A DNA stretch of 64,000 bases from Mycobacterium gastri (GTDB lineage Bacteria; Actinomycetota; Actinomycetes; Mycobacteriales; Mycobacteriaceae), in NCBI RefSeq assembly GCF_002102175.1, contig NZ_LQOX01000116.1, positions 87,765 to 151,764 of the forward strand, given 5' to 3'. Below the pieces are notes generated by a model. It was given only the letters and a program-made list of their open reading frames with translations, was not told the origin of the DNA and did no database searches. Position numbers and translations under genes: made by a program. Shown piece by piece: positions 52,578-63,127 of the stretch; the stretch's first letter is position 1; each line of letters begins with the position of its first letter.

Positions 52578-53773
52578 ACGACTCGGTCAGGGAGCCGGCC
52601 GGTGGGCAGCGGGTGACCGACTACGGTCCTTCGCTGTCGATCGTGCTCGCCGGCGGCGGCACCGCCGGCCATGTGGAGCCCGCGATGGCCGTCGCCGACG
52701 CGCTCAGCGCCCTGGAGCCGAATGTCCGGATCACCGCGCTGGGCACCCCCCGCGGGCTGGAGACGACGTTGGTACCCGCCCGCGGCTATCACCTGGAGCT
52801 GATCACCCCGGTGCCGTTGCCGCGCAAACCCAGTGGCGACCTGGCCCGGCTGCCGTCGCGGGTGTGGCGTGCCGTCGCGGAGACCCGGGCGGTGCTCGAC
52901 GCGGTCGACGCCGACGTCGTGGTCGGTTTCGGTGGCTATGTCGCGCTGCCCGCCTACCTGGCCGCGCGGGGCATCCCCGGCATGCGCAGGCGCCGCCGCG
53001 GCATCCCGGTGGTGATCCACGAGGCCAACGCCAGGGCCGGGCTGGCCAACCGGGTGGGTGCCCGCAGGGCCGACCGGGTGCTGTCGGCGGTGCCGGATTG
53101 CGGGCTGCGGGGCGCCGAGGTGGTCGGGATTCCGGTCAGGCAGGCCATCACCGGTTTGGACCGCGCGGCGCTGCGCGCCGAGGCCCGGGCCCACTTCGGC
53201 TTCGCCGACGACGCCCGGGTGCTGCTGGTGTTCGGCGGTTCGCAGGGCGCGGTCTCGCTCAACCGGGCGGTCTCGGCGGCCGCGGCCGAGCTGGCCGCCG
53301 CGGGTGTTTCCGTCTTGCATGCCCACGGGCCCAAGAACGTCTTGGAGCTGCGCACCCCCGACGCCGGTGACCCGCCCTACGTCGCGGTGCCTTATCTGGA
53401 CCGAATGGATCTGGCCTACGCCGCCGCCGACCTGGTGATCTGCCGATCCGGGGCGATGACGGTCGCCGAGGTGTCGGCGGTAGGGCTGCCGGCCATCTAC
53501 GTGCCGCTGCCGATCGGCAACGGCGAGCAGCGGCTCAATGCGCTGCCGGTGGTCAACGCCGGCGGCGGCATGGTGGTTGCCGACGCCGACCTCACGCCGG
53601 CCCTGGTGGCTCGCGAAGTCGCCGGGCTGCTCACCGATCCGCCTCGGCTGGCGGCGATGACGGCCGCCGCCGCGCAGGTGGGACACCGTGATGCGGCCCG
53701 GCAGGTGGCCCGGGCGGCGCTGGACACCGCGCGGTGGGCTCGTGCCAGGAGAGCCTCCAGGAGAGCCAAGTGA
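52574..53773 (+). CDS. murG: UDP-GlcNAc:lipid I GlcNAc transferase
   Basis: MurG adds N-acetylglucosamine to lipid I, making lipid II at the inner membrane face. The 399-residue GT-B enzyme has the N-terminal glycine-rich loop [18 protein letters not shown], a second G-loop [14 protein letters not shown] and the UDP-GlcNAc site [19 protein letters not shown] with [17 protein letters not shown] 52574 overlaps the ftsW stop (GTGA). A short basic insert (MRRRRRGIP) in the N-terminal domain is also seen in mycobacterial relatives. Confidence 0.95.
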   Translation: MNDSVREPAGGQRVTDYGPSLSIVLAGGGTAGHVEPAMAVADALSALEPNVRITALGTPRGLETTLVPARGYHLELITPVPLPRKPSGDLARLPSRVWRAVAETRAVLDAVDADVVVGFGGYVALPAYLAARGIPGMRRRRRGIPVVIHEANARAGLANRVGARRADRVLSAVPDCGLRGAEVVGIPVRQAITGLDRAALRAEARAHFGFADDARVLLVFGGSQGAVSLNRAVSAAAAELAAAGVSVLHAHGPKNVLELRTPDAGDPPYVAVPYLDRMDLAYAAADLVICRSGAMTVAEVSAVGLPAIYVPLPIGNGEQRLNALPVVNAGGGMVVADADLTPALVAREVAGLLTDPPRLAAMTAAAAQVGHRDAARQVARAALDTARWARARRASRRAK

Positions 53774-55236
53774 ACACCGGGCAGTTGCCGCCCGAACTGC
53801 AGCGGGTCCACCTGGTCGGCATCGGCGGAGCCGGCATGTCGGGCATTGCCCGCATCCTGCTGGACCGCGGCGGCCTGGTGTCGGGCTCGGACGCCAAGGA
53901 GTCACGCGGCCTGCACGCGTTGCGGGCGCGCGGCGCGCTAATCCGGATCGGGCACGACGCGGCGTCACTGGACCTGCTGCCTGGCGGCGTCACCGCCGTC
54001 ATCACCACCCGTGCCGCCATCCCCAAGACCAATCCCGAACTGGTCGAAGCCCGGCGCCGCGGCATCCCGGTACTGCTGCGACCGGTCGTGCTGGCCAAGC
54101 TGATGGCCGGCCGCACCACGCTGATGGTCACCGGAACGCACGGCAAGACCACCACCACGTCGATGCTGATCGTCGCGCTGCAGCACTGCGGGCGCGACCC
54201 CTCCTTCGCGGTGGGCGGTGAACTGGGCGAGGCCGGCACCAATGCCCATCACGGCAGTGGGGACTGCTTTGTCGCCGAAGCCGACGAAAGCGACGGTTCG
54301 CTGTTGGAGTACACCCCCGACGTCGCCGTGATCACCAACATCGAGTCCGACCACCTGGACTTCTACGGCAGCACCGAGGCTTACGTCGGGGTGTTCGACT
54401 CCTTCGTGGAGCGGCTGGCGCCCGGGGGCGCGCTGGTGGTGTGCACCGACGACCCTGGCGCGGCCGCACTGGCCCGACGCTCCGCCGAGCTGGGGATCCG
54501 GGTGTTGCGCTACGGGTCGGCCGAAACCGCCGGTGCGCCGTTGGCCGCGACATTGCTGTCCTGGGAACAGCAGGGCACCGAAGCTGTGGCGCACCTCCGG
54601 TTGGCCGGTGAGCGGCACCCGCGGGTGATGCGGCTCGCGGTGCCCGGACGGCACATGGCACTCAATGCGCTGGGTGCGTTGCTGGCGGCGATCGAGGTGG
54701 ACGCCGCGATCGACGAGGTGCTCGACGGCCTGGCCGGTTTCGAGGGAGTGCGTCGTCGATTCGAGCTGGTCGGCACGGTGGGATCGATACGGGTGTTCGA
54801 CGATTATGCCCACCACCCAACCGAGGTCGGCGCGACGCTGGCGGCGGTGCGCTCGGTCGTCCAGCAGGGCGGCAACGGTCGGCTGCTGGTCGTTTTCCAG
54901 CCGCATTTGTACTCGCGCACCAAGGCTTTCGCTGCTGAGTTCGGTCGCGCCCTCAGCGCCGCCGACGCGGTGTTCGTGCTCGACGTCTACGGCGCCCGCG
55001 AACAACCGCTCGCCGGCGTCAGCGGAGCCAGCGTCGCCGAGCACGTGCGCGTGCCGGTGCGCTACCTTCCCGATTTCTCGGCGGTGGCCGGCGAGGTTGC
55101 GGCCGCCGCGGGGCCGGGCGACGTCATCGTCACCATGGGCGCCGGAGACGTCACCCTGTTGGGGCCGGAGATAGTGTCCGCACTGCGGGCGCAGGCCAAC
55201 CGCGGCACGCCCGGCCGGCCCGGAGTTCTGCAGTGA
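53770..55236 (+). CDS. murC: UDP-MurNAc:L-alanine ligase
   Basis: MurC starts stem-peptide synthesis by adding L-alanine to UDP-MurNAc. The 488-residue protein has the first loop [14 protein letters not shown], the ATP site [26 protein letters not shown], and [18 protein letters not shown] 53770 overlaps murG by four bases; just before it an imperfect duplication of CCAGGAGAGCC (about 53746-53768) supplies the Shine-Dalgarno. It overlaps ftsQ at the 3' end. Confidence 0.96.
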   Translation: MNTGQLPPELQRVHLVGIGGAGMSGIARILLDRGGLVSGSDAKESRGLHALRARGALIRIGHDAASLDLLPGGVTAVITTRAAIPKTNPELVEARRRGIPVLLRPVVLAKLMAGRTTLMVTGTHGKTTTTSMLIVALQHCGRDPSFAVGGELGEAGTNAHHGSGDCFVAEADESDGSLLEYTPDVAVITNIESDHLDFYGSTEAYVGVFDSFVERLAPGGALVVCTDDPGAAALARRSAELGIRVLRYGSAETAGAPLAATLLSWEQQGTEAVAHLRLAGERHPRVMRLAVPGRHMALNALGALLAAIEVDAAIDEVLDGLAGFEGVRRRFELVGTVGSIRVFDDYAHHPTEVGATLAAVRSVVQQGGNGRLLVVFQPHLYSRTKAFAAEFGRALSAADAVFVLDVYGAREQPLAGVSGASVAEHVRVPVRYLPDFSAVAGEVAAAAGPGDVIVTMGAGDVTLLGPEIVSALRAQANRGTPGRPGVLQ

Positions 55237-56189
55237 GCCAGCCCGACGAAGGCAGCCCGATCGACGTGGTCGCCGACGATTCCGCAGACGTCGGTGCCGA
55301 CGCGGTCACCGAGCCGCTCAGCACCGAGGCGTCCGAGGCGTCGGACGCGCAGCAGTCGGCAGCCGACGGCGAATTCGATGGGCCGCGCCGGCGGGCCCGG
55401 CGCGAACGTGCCGAGCGCCGTGCCGCCCAGGCTCGCGCTGTCGCCATCGAGCAAGCCCGGCGCGAGGCCAAACGACGGGCCCGAGGCCAAGTCGTCAAAG
55501 AGCCCAAACCCGTTGCGCGCGGCGTTGTTCAGGGATTGAAGATGCTGCTGGCCACCGTGGTGTTACTCGTCGTCGGGGTGGGGCTGGCGCTGATCCTGTA
55601 CTTCACGCCCGCGATGTCGGCGCGCGACATCGTCGTCGTCGGGGTCGGCGCGGTGACCCGCGAGGAGGTTCTCGACGCCGCCCAGGTGCGCCCCGGAACG
55701 CCGTTGCTGCAAATCAACACCAGTCAGGTCGCCGACCGGGTGGCGGCGATCCGGCGCGTGGCCAGCGCCCGGGTACAGCGTCAGTACCCGTCGGCGCTGC
55801 GGATCACCATCGTGGAACGGGTCCCGGTGGTGGTCAAGGACTTCCCCGACGGGCCGCACCTGTTCGACCGCGACGGCGTGGATTTCGCGACCGGTCCGCC
55901 GCCACCGGCGCTGCCGTATATCGATGTGGACAATCCGGGCCCGACGGATCCGGCCACCTTGGCCGCCTTGCAGGTGTTGACCGCGCTGCGTCCCGAGGTA
56001 GCGGGCCAGGTGGGCCGGATCGCGGCGCCCTCGGTGTCCTCGATCACCCTCACGCTGGCCGACGGGCGAATGGTGATTTGGGGGACCACCGACCGCGCCG
56101 AGGAGAAGGCCGAGAAGCTGGCGGCGTTGTTGACCCAGCCGGGGCGGACCTACGACGTGTCCAGCCCGGACCTGCCGACCGTGAAATGA
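55233..56189 (+). CDS. ftsQ: Cell division protein FtsQ
   Basis: FtsQ is a bitopic divisome scaffold linking FtsL/FtsB to later proteins. The 318-residue protein has an acidic then basic cytoplasmic N-terminus (about 1-100), one helix ([20 protein letters not shown]), a POTRA domain (about 125-195, beginning [20 protein letters not shown]) and the FtsQ/DivIB beta domain. GTG 55233 overlaps murC. Length is close to M. tuberculosis (314). Confidence 0.95.
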   Translation: MSQPDEGSPIDVVADDSADVGADAVTEPLSTEASEASDAQQSAADGEFDGPRRRARRERAERRAAQARAVAIEQARREAKRRARGQVVKEPKPVARGVVQGLKMLLATVVLLVVGVGLALILYFTPAMSARDIVVVGVGAVTREEVLDAAQVRPGTPLLQINTSQVADRVAAIRRVASARVQRQYPSALRITIVERVPVVVKDFPDGPHLFDRDGVDFATGPPPPALPYIDVDNPGPTDPATLAALQVLTALRPEVAGQVGRIAAPSVSSITLTLADGRMVIWGTTDRAEEKAEKLAALLTQPGRTYDVSSPDLPTVK

Positions 56190-56390
56190 CGCGGGCTCAG
56201 CGAACCGGCCCGCAAAAAATTTGCCGGTGACGCGTCGGCGCGCCTGCACGGTTAGCACCCGTCGTACCCATACGGTTCTGGTTACGCGGAAGTACTTGAC
56301 ATAACTCTAAATCTATGGTTGAGGTTGAGGGTTTCGCAAGCAGACACACCGCACGGGACAGGACCGAGTTCCCTTCAGGGAGGAAGACGA
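56190..56390 (+). promoter_or_regulatory. ftsZ upstream region
   Basis: About 200 bases with an AT-rich centre (TTGACATAACTCTAAATC from 56296). TTGACA at 56296 is a perfect -35-like hexamer, but the nearest TATGGT (56314) is only 12 bases away, so the pairing is unclear. AGGGAGGA (56377-56384) is the Shine-Dalgarno. Mycobacterial ftsZ is known to have its own promoters in this gap, which fits. Confidence 0.45.
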
Positions 56391-57536
56391 ATGATGACCC
56401 CCCCGCATAACTACCTGGCCGTCATCAAAGTCGTGGGCATCGGCGGCGGCGGCGTCAACGCCGTCAACCGGATGATCGAGCAGGGACTCAAGGGCGTGGA
56501 GTTCATCGCGATCAACACCGACGCGCAGGCTTTGTTGATGAGCGATGCCGACGTCAAGCTCGACGTGGGCCGCGATTCGACCCGAGGGCTGGGCGCCGGC
56601 GCCGACCCGGAGGTGGGACGCAAGGCCGCCGAGGACGCCAAGGACGAGATCGAGGAGCTGCTCCGCGGAGCCGACATGGTGTTCGTCACCGCCGGTGAGG
56701 GCGGCGGCACCGGAACCGGCGGGGCGCCCGTCGTCGCCAGCATTGCCCGCAAACTGGGGGCGTTGACCGTCGGCGTCGTCACCCGGCCGTTCTCCTTTGA
56801 GGGCAAGCGGCGAAGCAACCAGGCCGAAAACGGCATCTCGGCCCTGCGGGAGAGCTGCGACACCCTCATCGTGATTCCCAACGACCGGCTGTTGCAGATG
56901 GGTGATGCCGCGGTGTCGCTGATGGACGCCTTCCGCAGCGCCGACGAGGTGCTGCTCAACGGTGTGCAGGGCATCACCGACCTGATCACCACGCCGGGTC
57001 TGATCAACGTCGACTTCGCCGACGTCAAGGGCATCATGTCCGGCGCCGGCACCGCGCTGATGGGCATCGGCTCGGCCCGCGGTGACGGCCGGTCGCTCAA
57101 GGCCGCCGAGATAGCCATCAACTCGCCGCTGCTGGAAGCCTCGATGGAGGGCGCACAGGGCGTGCTGATGTCGATCGCGGGCGGCAGCGACCTGGGCCTG
57201 TTCGAGATCAACGAGGCGGCCTCGCTGGTGCAGGACGCCGCTCATCCCGACGCCAACATCATCTTCGGCACCGTCATCGACGACTCACTCGGCGACGAGG
57301 TACGGGTAACGGTGATCGCGGCGGGCTTCGAGGCCGGCGGTGCCAGCCGCAAGCCTCCCGGGGTGGCCGAGACGGGCGGCGCGCACCGCATCGAGTCGGC
57401 CAGGGCCGGCAAGCTCACCTCCACGCTGTTCGAGCCGGTCGACGCCGTCAGCGTGCCACTGCACACCAACGGGGCCACCCTGAGCATTGGCGGCGATGAC
57501 GACGACGTCGATGTGCCGCCCTTCATGCGCCGCTGA
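56391..57536 (+). CDS. ftsZ: Cell division GTPase FtsZ
   Basis: FtsZ polymerises into the division ring. The 381-residue protein is nearly identical to M. tuberculosis FtsZ (379): [17 protein letters not shown] at the start, the GTP-binding [12 protein letters not shown], the T7 synergy loop [13 protein letters not shown], and the conserved C-terminal [13 protein letters not shown] for partner binding (SepF, FtsW). The start is ATG 56391 (6 bases from AGGGAGGA) or the next ATG, 56394, which gives the M. tuberculosis N-terminus. Confidence 0.97.
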   Translation: MMTPPHNYLAVIKVVGIGGGGVNAVNRMIEQGLKGVEFIAINTDAQALLMSDADVKLDVGRDSTRGLGAGADPEVGRKAAEDAKDEIEELLRGADMVFVTAGEGGGTGTGGAPVVASIARKLGALTVGVVTRPFSFEGKRRSNQAENGISALRESCDTLIVIPNDRLLQMGDAAVSLMDAFRSADEVLLNGVQGITDLITTPGLINVDFADVKGIMSGAGTALMGIGSARGDGRSLKAAEIAINSPLLEASMEGAQGVLMSIAGGSDLGLFEINEAASLVQDAAHPDANIIFGTVIDDSLGDEVRVTVIAAGFEAGGASRKPPGVAETGGAHRIESARAGKLTSTLFEPVDAVSVPLHTNGATLSIGGDDDDVDVPPFMRR

Positions 57537-57546
57537 GGGTCTCGAT

Positions 57547-58344
57547 TTGCTTGCCAGTGCGCGACAAACCGGCCGCGGCGCGACATTGGTGCAACCTGGC
57601 GGGCATCGGGCTTCGGATACTGAGAAGGTGAGCGTTCGCATCCGCCGGGTGATCACCACCCGGGCGGGCGGTGTGTCCAGGCCGCCGTTCGACACCTTCA
57701 ACCTCGGCGACCACGTCGGTGACGACCCAGCCGCCGTGGCGGCCAACCGGGCCCGGCTGGCCGCCGCCATCGGGCTGCCCGCCGAACGGGTGGTGTGGAT
57801 GAACCAGGTCCACGGTGACCGGATCGCGGTGGTCGACGAGCCGCAGAGCGCCGCCGTCGGCGGCAGGGTGGGCGCCGACGGATTGGTGACCGGCACCCGC
57901 GGATTGGCGCTGGCGGTGCTGACGGCCGATTGCGTGCCGGTATTGCTGGCGGATGCGCGTGCCGGTGTCATCGCGGCGGTTCATGCCGGCCGGGTCGGTG
58001 CACAACACGGGGTGGTGGCCCGCGCGGTCGAGGCGATGCTGGATCGGGGCGCGCGGGCTGGCGACATCTCGGCGCTGCTGGGCCCGGCGGCCAGTGGCCG
58101 CAATTACGAAGTGCCCGCCGGCATGGCCGAGGAGGTCGAGGCGGCGTTGCCGGGCAGCCGCACCACCACGTCGGCCGGAACGCCCGCACTCGATCTTCGC
58201 GCCGGAATCGCTTGCCAGCTACGAGGTTTGGGCATTACCTCTATCGATGTCGACCCCCGGTGCACGGTCGCAGACCCGACGTTGTTCAGCCATCGGCGCG
58301 GCGCCCCCACCGGGCGGCTGGCGTCTTTGGTGTGGATGGAATGA
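57547..58344 (+). CDS. YfiH/laccase-domain protein (purine nucleoside phosphorylase-like, Rv2149c type)
   Basis: The 265-residue protein belongs to the DUF152/multicopper polyphenol oxidase-like family; members act as purine nucleoside phosphorylase/adenosine deaminase and have been linked to peptidoglycan quality control. Motifs are NLGDHVGDDP, WMNQVHGD, LTADCVPVLL and AAVHAGRVGA, with the His/Cys metal-site residues. TTG 57547 is chosen because GAGGG precedes it and LLASARQTGRG aligns with the M. tuberculosis N-terminus; GTG 57628 would remove this part. Confidence 0.87.
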   Translation: MLASARQTGRGATLVQPGGHRASDTEKVSVRIRRVITTRAGGVSRPPFDTFNLGDHVGDDPAAVAANRARLAAAIGLPAERVVWMNQVHGDRIAVVDEPQSAAVGGRVGADGLVTGTRGLALAVLTADCVPVLLADARAGVIAAVHAGRVGAQHGVVARAVEAMLDRGARAGDISALLGPAASGRNYEVPAGMAEEVEAALPGSRTTTSAGTPALDLRAGIACQLRGLGITSIDVDPRCTVADPTLFSHRRGAPTGRLASLVWME

Positions 58345-59126
58345 CCGCGATGGTGGTAGATCTTTCGGCGCAGTCAGACCGTCAATCGGAATTGACGCAC
58401 GCGTTGGCCGCGGTGCGGTCCCGGCTCGCGGCCGCGGCCGAGGCGGCCGGTCGTAATGTCGGCGAAATTGAACTCCTGCCCATTACCAAACTCTTTCCAG
58501 CAACCGATGTTGTGATTTTGTGCCGATTGGGTTGCCGCGCCGTTGGCGAATCCCGCGAACAGGAAGCTTCGGCCAAGGCGGCCGAAGTGGCTCGGCTGTT
58601 GGCGGCGCCGTCAAAGGCCGGGCATGGCGGCATCAACTGGCACATGGTGGGACGAATCCAGCGCAACAAAGTGCGTTCGCTGGCGCGGTGGGCGCACACA
58701 GCTCATTCGGTCGACAGCCCGCGGTTGGTGACGGCGCTGGATCGGGCGGTCACCGCGGCGCTGGCCGAACGCCGTCGCGAGCATCCGTTGCGGGTTTACG
58801 TCCAGGTCAGCCTCGACGGCGACGTGTCACGCGGGGGTGTGGACATCACCGAGCCCGGAGCGGTGGATCTTATCTGCGCGCAAGTGGACGAGTCGCCGAG
58901 CCTGGAACTGGTCGGTTTGATGGGCATCCCGCCCCTGGACTGGGATCCGGACAAGGCGTTTGACCGGCTGCAATCCGAGCACAGCAGGGTGCGCGAGTCG
59001 TTCCCCCGGGCGGTTGGGCTGTCCGCCGGCATGTCCAGTGATTTAGAAACCGCCGTCAAACATGGTTCGACCTGTGTGCGTGTCGGTACCGCGCTATTGG
59101 GTCCGCGGCGGTTACGGTCACCGTGA
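58341..59126 (+). CDS. PLP homeostasis protein, YggS family (Rv2148c type)
   Basis: This 261-residue alanine-racemase-like TIM-barrel protein has a PLP-binding lysine in ELLPITKLFP, plus HMVGRIQRNKV, LVGLMGIPP and the C-terminal CVRVGTALLG. YggS proteins regulate free pyridoxal phosphate and amino acid pools. ATG 58341 overlaps the yfiH-type stop (ATGA); ATG 58350 is an alternative. It is conserved between ftsZ and sepF across actinobacteria. Confidence 0.92.
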   Translation: MTAMVVDLSAQSDRQSELTHALAAVRSRLAAAAEAAGRNVGEIELLPITKLFPATDVVILCRLGCRAVGESREQEASAKAAEVARLLAAPSKAGHGGINWHMVGRIQRNKVRSLARWAHTAHSVDSPRLVTALDRAVTAALAERRREHPLRVYVQVSLDGDVSRGGVDITEPGAVDLICAQVDESPSLELVGLMGIPPLDWDPDKAFDRLQSEHSRVRESFPRAVGLSAGMSSDLETAVKHGSTCVRVGTALLGPRRLRSP

Positions 59127-59191
59127 ATAGTCACTGTAGTCACACCTTCATCACAGACAACAGGTAACCCAGGGCTAGAAGGGGTCAATCG

Positions 59192-59872
59192 ATGAGCACA
59201 CTGCACAAGGTCAAGGCCTACTTCGGTATGGCTCCGATGGAGGAATACGACGACGAGTATTACGACGACCGCGCGCCTTCACGCGGTTATTCGCGGCCCC
59301 GATTCGACGACGATTACGGCCGTTATGAAGGACGCGACTATGACGATCCCCGGGATCCCCGCCGCGATCCGCGCGCCGATCTGCGTGGCGACTTGCGCGG
59401 CGAGCCGGCCGACTATCCGCCGCCCAGTAGCTATCGCGGCGGGTATCCCGACGAACCGCGATTCCCGCCCCGCGAGTTCGACCGCCCCGACATGGCACGG
59501 CCGCGCTTCGGCTCATGGTTGCGCAACTCCACTCGCGGCGCGCTGGCGATGGATCCGCGCCGGATGGCGATGATGTTCGAGGAAGGTCACCCGCTGTCCA
59601 AGATCACCACGCTGCGGCCCAAGGACTACGGCGAGGCGCGCACTATCGGCGAGCGGTTCCGCGACGGCACGCCCGTCATCATGGACCTGGTGTCGATGGA
59701 CAACGCCGACGCCAAACGGCTCGTCGACTTCGCGGCGGGTTTGGCCTTCGCGTTGCGCGGCTCGTTCGACAAGGTCGCCACCAAGGTGTTCCTGCTGTCG
59801 CCTGCGGACGTCGACGTGACCCCGGAGGAGCGTCGCCGGATCGCCGAAACCGGTTTCTACGCTTACCAATAG
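59192..59872 (+). CDS. sepF: Cell division protein SepF
   Basis: SepF anchors FtsZ to the membrane. The 226-residue protein has an N-terminal amphipathic helix ([13 protein letters not shown]), an acidic and Arg/Asp/Tyr-rich linker (about 20-100) with repetitive [16 protein letters not shown], and the DUF552 core (about 130-215: [38 protein letters not shown]). ATG 59192 follows AGAAGGGG. It is slightly longer than M. tuberculosis SepF in the linker. Confidence 0.94.
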   Translation: MSTLHKVKAYFGMAPMEEYDDEYYDDRAPSRGYSRPRFDDDYGRYEGRDYDDPRDPRRDPRADLRGDLRGEPADYPPPSSYRGGYPDEPRFPPREFDRPDMARPRFGSWLRNSTRGALAMDPRRMAMMFEEGHPLSKITTLRPKDYGEARTIGERFRDGTPVIMDLVSMDNADAKRLVDFAAGLAFALRGSFDKVATKVFLLSPADVDVTPEERRRIAETGFYAYQ

Positions 59873-59889
59873 CCACATCTGGTGATGCA

Positions 59890-59924
59890 CAGCCCGGTGG
59901 GTGGCAGCTGAGCCCGCCGGGCTG
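59890..59924. terminator. GC-rich hairpin after sepF
   Basis: CAGCCCGG (59890-59897) pairs perfectly with CCGGGCTG (59917-59924), with some further pairing inside. No T-tract follows, so it is at best a weak or factor-assisted terminator between sepF and the yggT-type gene. Confidence 0.3.
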
Positions 59925-60051
59925 GTTGCGGGCCCGGCCCGGCCGCCGGCGATCGCACCACATGTGTGTCCGTCGGCCGAGTCGGTAGGCTTGCGCTTGC
60001 CGGCCTCACGGACGGCACATTCACATCCTCGTCGGTAAGGTCGGGCTCTCG

Positions 60052-60342
60052 TTGGTGCTGTTTTTTCAGATCCTTGGGTTTGCGCTGTTCATCTTCTGGC
60101 TGCTGCTGATCGCGCGGGTCGTCGTCGAGTTCATCCGCTCGTTCAGCCGCGACTGGCGCCCGACCGGGCTGACGGTGGTGATCCTCGAGATCATCATGTC
60201 GATCACGGATCCACCGGTGAAGCTGCTGCGCCGACTGATCCCGCAACTCACCATCGGCGCGGTGCGCTTCGACCTGTCCATCATGGTGCTGCTGCTGGTG
60301 GCGTTCATCGGGATGCAGCTGGCGTTCGGCGCCGCGGCCTGA
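60052..60342 (+). CDS. YggT family membrane protein (Rv2146c type)
   Basis: The 96-residue membrane protein has two hydrophobic segments (FFQILGFALFIFWLLLIARVVV and LSIMVLLLVAFIGMQLAFG) around the YggT motif SITDPPVKLLRRLIP. TTG 60052 or GTG 60055 starts it; the first gives the M. tuberculosis length. YggT proteins sit next to sepF and divIVA in many Gram-positives and are thought to act in division or osmotic stress. Confidence 0.92.
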   Translation: MVLFFQILGFALFIFWLLLIARVVVEFIRSFSRDWRPTGLTVVILEIIMSITDPPVKLLRRLIPQLTIGAVRFDLSIMVLLLVAFIGMQLAFGAAA

Positions 60343-60596
60343 GCCGTGCAGGCATTGCCGGGACATAGTTGGGCGACGGTTCGGCCACGATTCAGCGACA
60401 AGTTTGGGCGCGGGATTTTCAAATCTAAGAAATGTGATTTATTTGCCTCAGAGATTGAAATTGGCCCTTATTTATTAGTCCAATCGGCAACCGCCGAGTC
60501 TGGTGTGACAGGATGGACGGTAGTTGCACGACGGCTACCGCTCCGTTCTACACTTTCCAGATCGTTTGACCGTCCAGGAACTCGAGGGGACAAACA
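60343..60596 (+). promoter_or_regulatory. wag31 upstream region
   Basis: This AT-rich gap of 254 bases has no gene. TTGCAC (60524-60529) and TACACT (60549-60554), 19 bases apart, make a plausible vegetative promoter ending about 40 bases before wag31. A second AT-rich patch (60420-60480) may hold another promoter. A strong promoter is expected since Wag31 is abundant. Confidence 0.45.
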
Positions 60597-61376
60597 ATGC
60601 CGCTTACACCTGCCGACGTCCACAATGTGGCGTTCAGTAAGCCGCCTATCGGCAAGCGCGGGTACAACGAAGATGAGGTTGACGCCTTCCTTGACCTGGT
60701 GGAAAACGAACTGACCCGGCTCATCGAAGAGAATTCCGACCTGCGCCAGCGCATCGCCGAGCTGGACGCGGAGCTGGCCGCCGGCGGCGCCGGCGCCGGC
60801 GTGACCGCTGCGCCCACCCAGGCGATGCCGGTCTACGAGCCCGAACCCGAGCCGGTCAGGCCGGCTCCGGTGGGAACCAACGAGGAGCAGGCCCTCAAAG
60901 CGGCCCGGGTGCTGAGCCTGGCCCAGGACACCGCCGACCGCCTCACCGCCACCGCCAAGGCCGAGTCGGACAAGATGCTGGCCGATGCCCGCGCCAACGC
61001 CGAGCAGATCGTCAGCGAGGCCCGCCATACCGCCGAGACCACCGTCTCCGACGCCCGGCAGCGCGCCGACGCGATGCTTGCCGATGCCCAGGCCCGATCC
61101 GAGGCCCAGCTGCGGCAGGCCCAGGAGAAGGCCGATGCCCTGCAGGCCGACGCTGAGCGCAAGCATTCCGAGATCATGGGGACGATCAATCAGCAGCGCA
61201 CCGTGCTGGAAGGCCGCCTCGAGCAGCTGCGCACGTTCGAGCGCGAGTACCGCACCCGTCTCAAGACGTACTTGGAATCCCAGCTCGAGGAACTCGGTCA
61301 GCGCGGCTCGGCGGCACCGGTCGATTCCAGCGCCGACGCCGGCGGTTTCGACCAGTTCAACCGGGGTAACAACTAG
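60597..61376 (+). CDS. wag31: DivIVA/Wag31 polar growth protein
   Basis: Wag31 marks the growing poles and recruits envelope synthesis. The 259-residue protein (260 in M. tuberculosis) has the conserved DivIVA membrane-binding domain ([34 protein letters not shown]), a linker (about 64-95) containing [17 protein letters not shown], where the PknA/B target Thr73 lies, then a long coiled coil (about 98-225). ATG 60597 is the clear start. It is monocistronic or followed by the 61467 gene. Confidence 0.96.
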   Translation: MPLTPADVHNVAFSKPPIGKRGYNEDEVDAFLDLVENELTRLIEENSDLRQRIAELDAELAAGGAGAGVTAAPTQAMPVYEPEPEPVRPAPVGTNEEQALKAARVLSLAQDTADRLTATAKAESDKMLADARANAEQIVSEARHTAETTVSDARQRADAMLADAQARSEAQLRQAQEKADALQADAERKHSEIMGTINQQRTVLEGRLEQLRTFEREYRTRLKTYLESQLEELGQRGSAAPVDSSADAGGFDQFNRGNN

Positions 61377-61466
61377 CTCGACACGGGCCGCACACTCGCC
61401 GGGCTGCAAGGCCGGTGCTGCGAGCTTGGTACGTTTAGTTGCTGCTCGCCGGCTGAAGGATGACCC

Positions 61467-61811
61467 ATGCTGATCATTGCTCTGGTCTTGGCCCTGATTG
61501 GGCTCGTTGCGCTGGTGTTCGCCGTGGTCACCAGCAACGTGCTGGTGGCGTGGGTGTGTATCGGCGCCAGCGTGCTGGGCGTGATACTGCTGATCGTCGA
61601 CGCCATCAGGGAACGTCAGCATCGGGACGCGGGCGGCCAGCACCAGGATGAAGCCGACGAAGAGCCCGCAGCACACCCCGAAGACGAGCAGGCCGTCGAC
61701 TACCCGGATGACGAGTCCAGCGTCAACGAGTCGTTCGACGACGCCGAATCCGAGGCAACGGAGGAATCGGCGGTGTCCGCCGACGGCGGTGGTGACGAAA
61801 GCACCCGCTAA
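61467..61811 (+). CDS. Small membrane protein (Rv2144c type)
   Basis: This 114-residue protein has two close hydrophobic helices (LIIALVLALIGLVALVFAVV and VLVAWVCIGASVLGVILLIV) and a very acidic C-terminal tail (about 55-114). Function unknown. Its place after wag31 is conserved in mycobacteria. It is the last gene of the window in the M. tuberculosis order; everything beyond is accessory. Confidence 0.87.
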   Translation: MLIIALVLALIGLVALVFAVVTSNVLVAWVCIGASVLGVILLIVDAIRERQHRDAGGQHQDEADEEPAAHPEDEQAVDYPDDESSVNESFDDAESEATEESAVSADGGGDESTR

Positions 61812-61867
61812 GCGCGGCCTGCGGGCGGCCCCGTCGCTCAGCTACCCTCTCGTTCCGGTCGTGCGGG

Positions 61868-62285
61868 TCAAGCTGGGGGTGTCATCCATAGTGCGCTTAC
61901 GGGTAGGGCGAGCAATTTTGGTCCAAACGGCAGCGCCTGCGCACCGGCGTTTAGGACGATGCCAGCGCGGAAGTTGTCGCCGACGCGCTGGGCGAGGTGC
62001 CGTAGTCCGCGGAAGTCGCCGGGTCCGACGGTGGAAGCTGCCTTGACCTCGATTCCCACGACATCGCCACGTCGATTCTCGAGCAGGGCGTCAACCTCGA
62101 CTTGATCTCTGGTCCGGTAATGGAAGAGCGCGACCTCCTCTTCGGACCAGGTCAGCTGGCGTGCCAGTTCCATCAGGACGAATCCCTCGAGGAGCGGTCC
62201 GAACTGACCAGTTGGCCGTCGATCGAATGCGTACATGGACGACAGCTCTGCCGGCTCAAGCCGGCCAACGGTTAGTAGATCAAAC
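61868..62285 (-). pseudogene. Truncated ATP-binding protein, DUF4143 C-terminal domain
   Basis: The frame encodes only the C-terminal part of an AAA ATPase of the DUF4143 type (M. tuberculosis Rv2008c-like): GQFGPLLEGFVLMELARQLT, HYRTRDQVEVDALLENRRGD and VVGIEVKAASTV. The ATPase half with its Walker motifs is missing: a TAG stop in frame lies at the upstream end, right at a repeat near 62290. An internal ATG (62236) would allow a 122-residue product with the PD-(D/E)xK-like core, but the gene is best called broken. Confidence 0.8.
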
Positions 62286-62287
62286 TA

Positions 62288-62323
62288 AGTGTGCGAGGGG
62301 GACTTGGCCACCTACGACCCGGG
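62288..62323. repeat. Direct repeat copy 1 flanking vapBC
   Basis: The sequence GTGTGCGAGGGGGACTTGGC followed by CACCTACGAC closely matches the copy at 63331-63366 in the same orientation (about 85 percent identity by eye). It abuts the broken end of the DUF4143 gene. The two copies bracket about 1 kb containing vapBC, suggesting a recombination scar or attachment core. Confidence 0.65.
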
Positions 62324-62396
62324 TCCTGACCTGGCGAATCGGTATCTGATCGTCGTCCGTGCTGGGGTTGACCCACTCGAATGTTGAGCGGTCGGA

Positions 62397-62831
62397 TTAG
62401 GGGTCGAGTTGGGCGGGGGCGACTCGGCACCCGGCGGCTTGGGCTCCGGTGTGCAGGCGTCGGTCCCAGACGGCGACGATTAGGCCGGGCTCACCGACAG
62501 CCAACGCGCTGGCCAGATGAACAGCGTCGGCTCCGCGCAAGGCATGGGCTCGGGCGAGGTGGCCGGCGTGCTGTTCAACCGTAGCGGTGAGTTCGACTGG
62601 GCGGGTGGCGGCCCAGAAGTCCTCCCAGTCACGCTCGGCATCGGCGAGCTCGGATTCGGCTAGGTCGTGATTGCGGGCCGCTGCAGCGAGTGCGGCGCGG
62701 ACTTCGGGGTAGGCCAGACGGCTGGACAATGCGGCGTCGCAGCCGTCCCATAGCGCGGACGCCAGCGAGCTCCCTGTCTCGGTGGTGAGAAGTTTGACGA
62801 AGGCGCTGGCGTCGAAGTAGACGAGCGGCAT
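62397..62831 (-). CDS. vapC: VapC-type toxin, PIN-domain ribonuclease
   Basis: The 144-residue PIN protein starts MPLVYFDASAFVKLL with Asp7; Glu43 (YPEVRAAL), Asp103 (RGADAVHLA) and Asp124 (VWDRRL) complete the acidic metal site expected of an active RNase. VapC toxins cleave tRNA or rRNA. ATG 62831 lies three bases after the antitoxin stop, the usual coupled arrangement. Which M. tuberculosis VapC it matches best cannot be settled without a search. Confidence 0.92.
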   Translation of the reverse strand: MPLVYFDASAFVKLLTTETGSSLASALWDGCDAALSSRLAYPEVRAALAAAARNHDLAESELADAERDWEDFWAATRPVELTATVEQHAGHLARAHALRGADAVHLASALAVGEPGLIVAVWDRRLHTGAQAAGCRVAPAQLDP

Positions 62832-62834
62832 CGG

Positions 62835-63095
62835 TCAGCGCCGCTGGTCGCTGACGCGGTCAGACACCGGCCGCCGCGGTCGGGGTCCGGACCGTCCCGC
62901 AGCGACGGGCCGCTGCGCGGTGGCCTTGCCAATCACGCCTTCGGCCGTGAGACGCTCCAAGGTGCCTGCGCTGTCCAGCGCAGTGAGTCGCGCGACCGGA
63001 ATCCCGCGGTCGGTGATGACGACCTCAGCACCAGCCCGAGCTCGATCGAGCCAATCGCTGAGGTGCGCACGCAACTCGGTCACGGATACATCCAC
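62835..63095 (-). CDS. vapB: VapB-type antitoxin (Phd/YefM fold)
   Basis: The 86-residue protein has a Phd/YefM-like N-terminal DNA-binding domain (VDVSVTELRAHLSDWLDRAR, VVITDRGIPVARL) and a basic, disordered C-terminus that should wrap the toxin. GTG 63095 begins the conserved part; upstream codons look non-coding. It precedes vapC in the same operon, and the palindrome-like TGTACA near 63106 may be part of an autoregulatory operator. Confidence 0.88.
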   Translation of the reverse strand: MDVSVTELRAHLSDWLDRARAGAEVVITDRGIPVARLTALDSAGTLERLTAEGVIGKATAQRPVAAGRSGPRPRRPVSDRVSDQRR

Positions 63096-63127
63096 AACCC
63101 TGAACTGTACACTCACTGAACCATGAT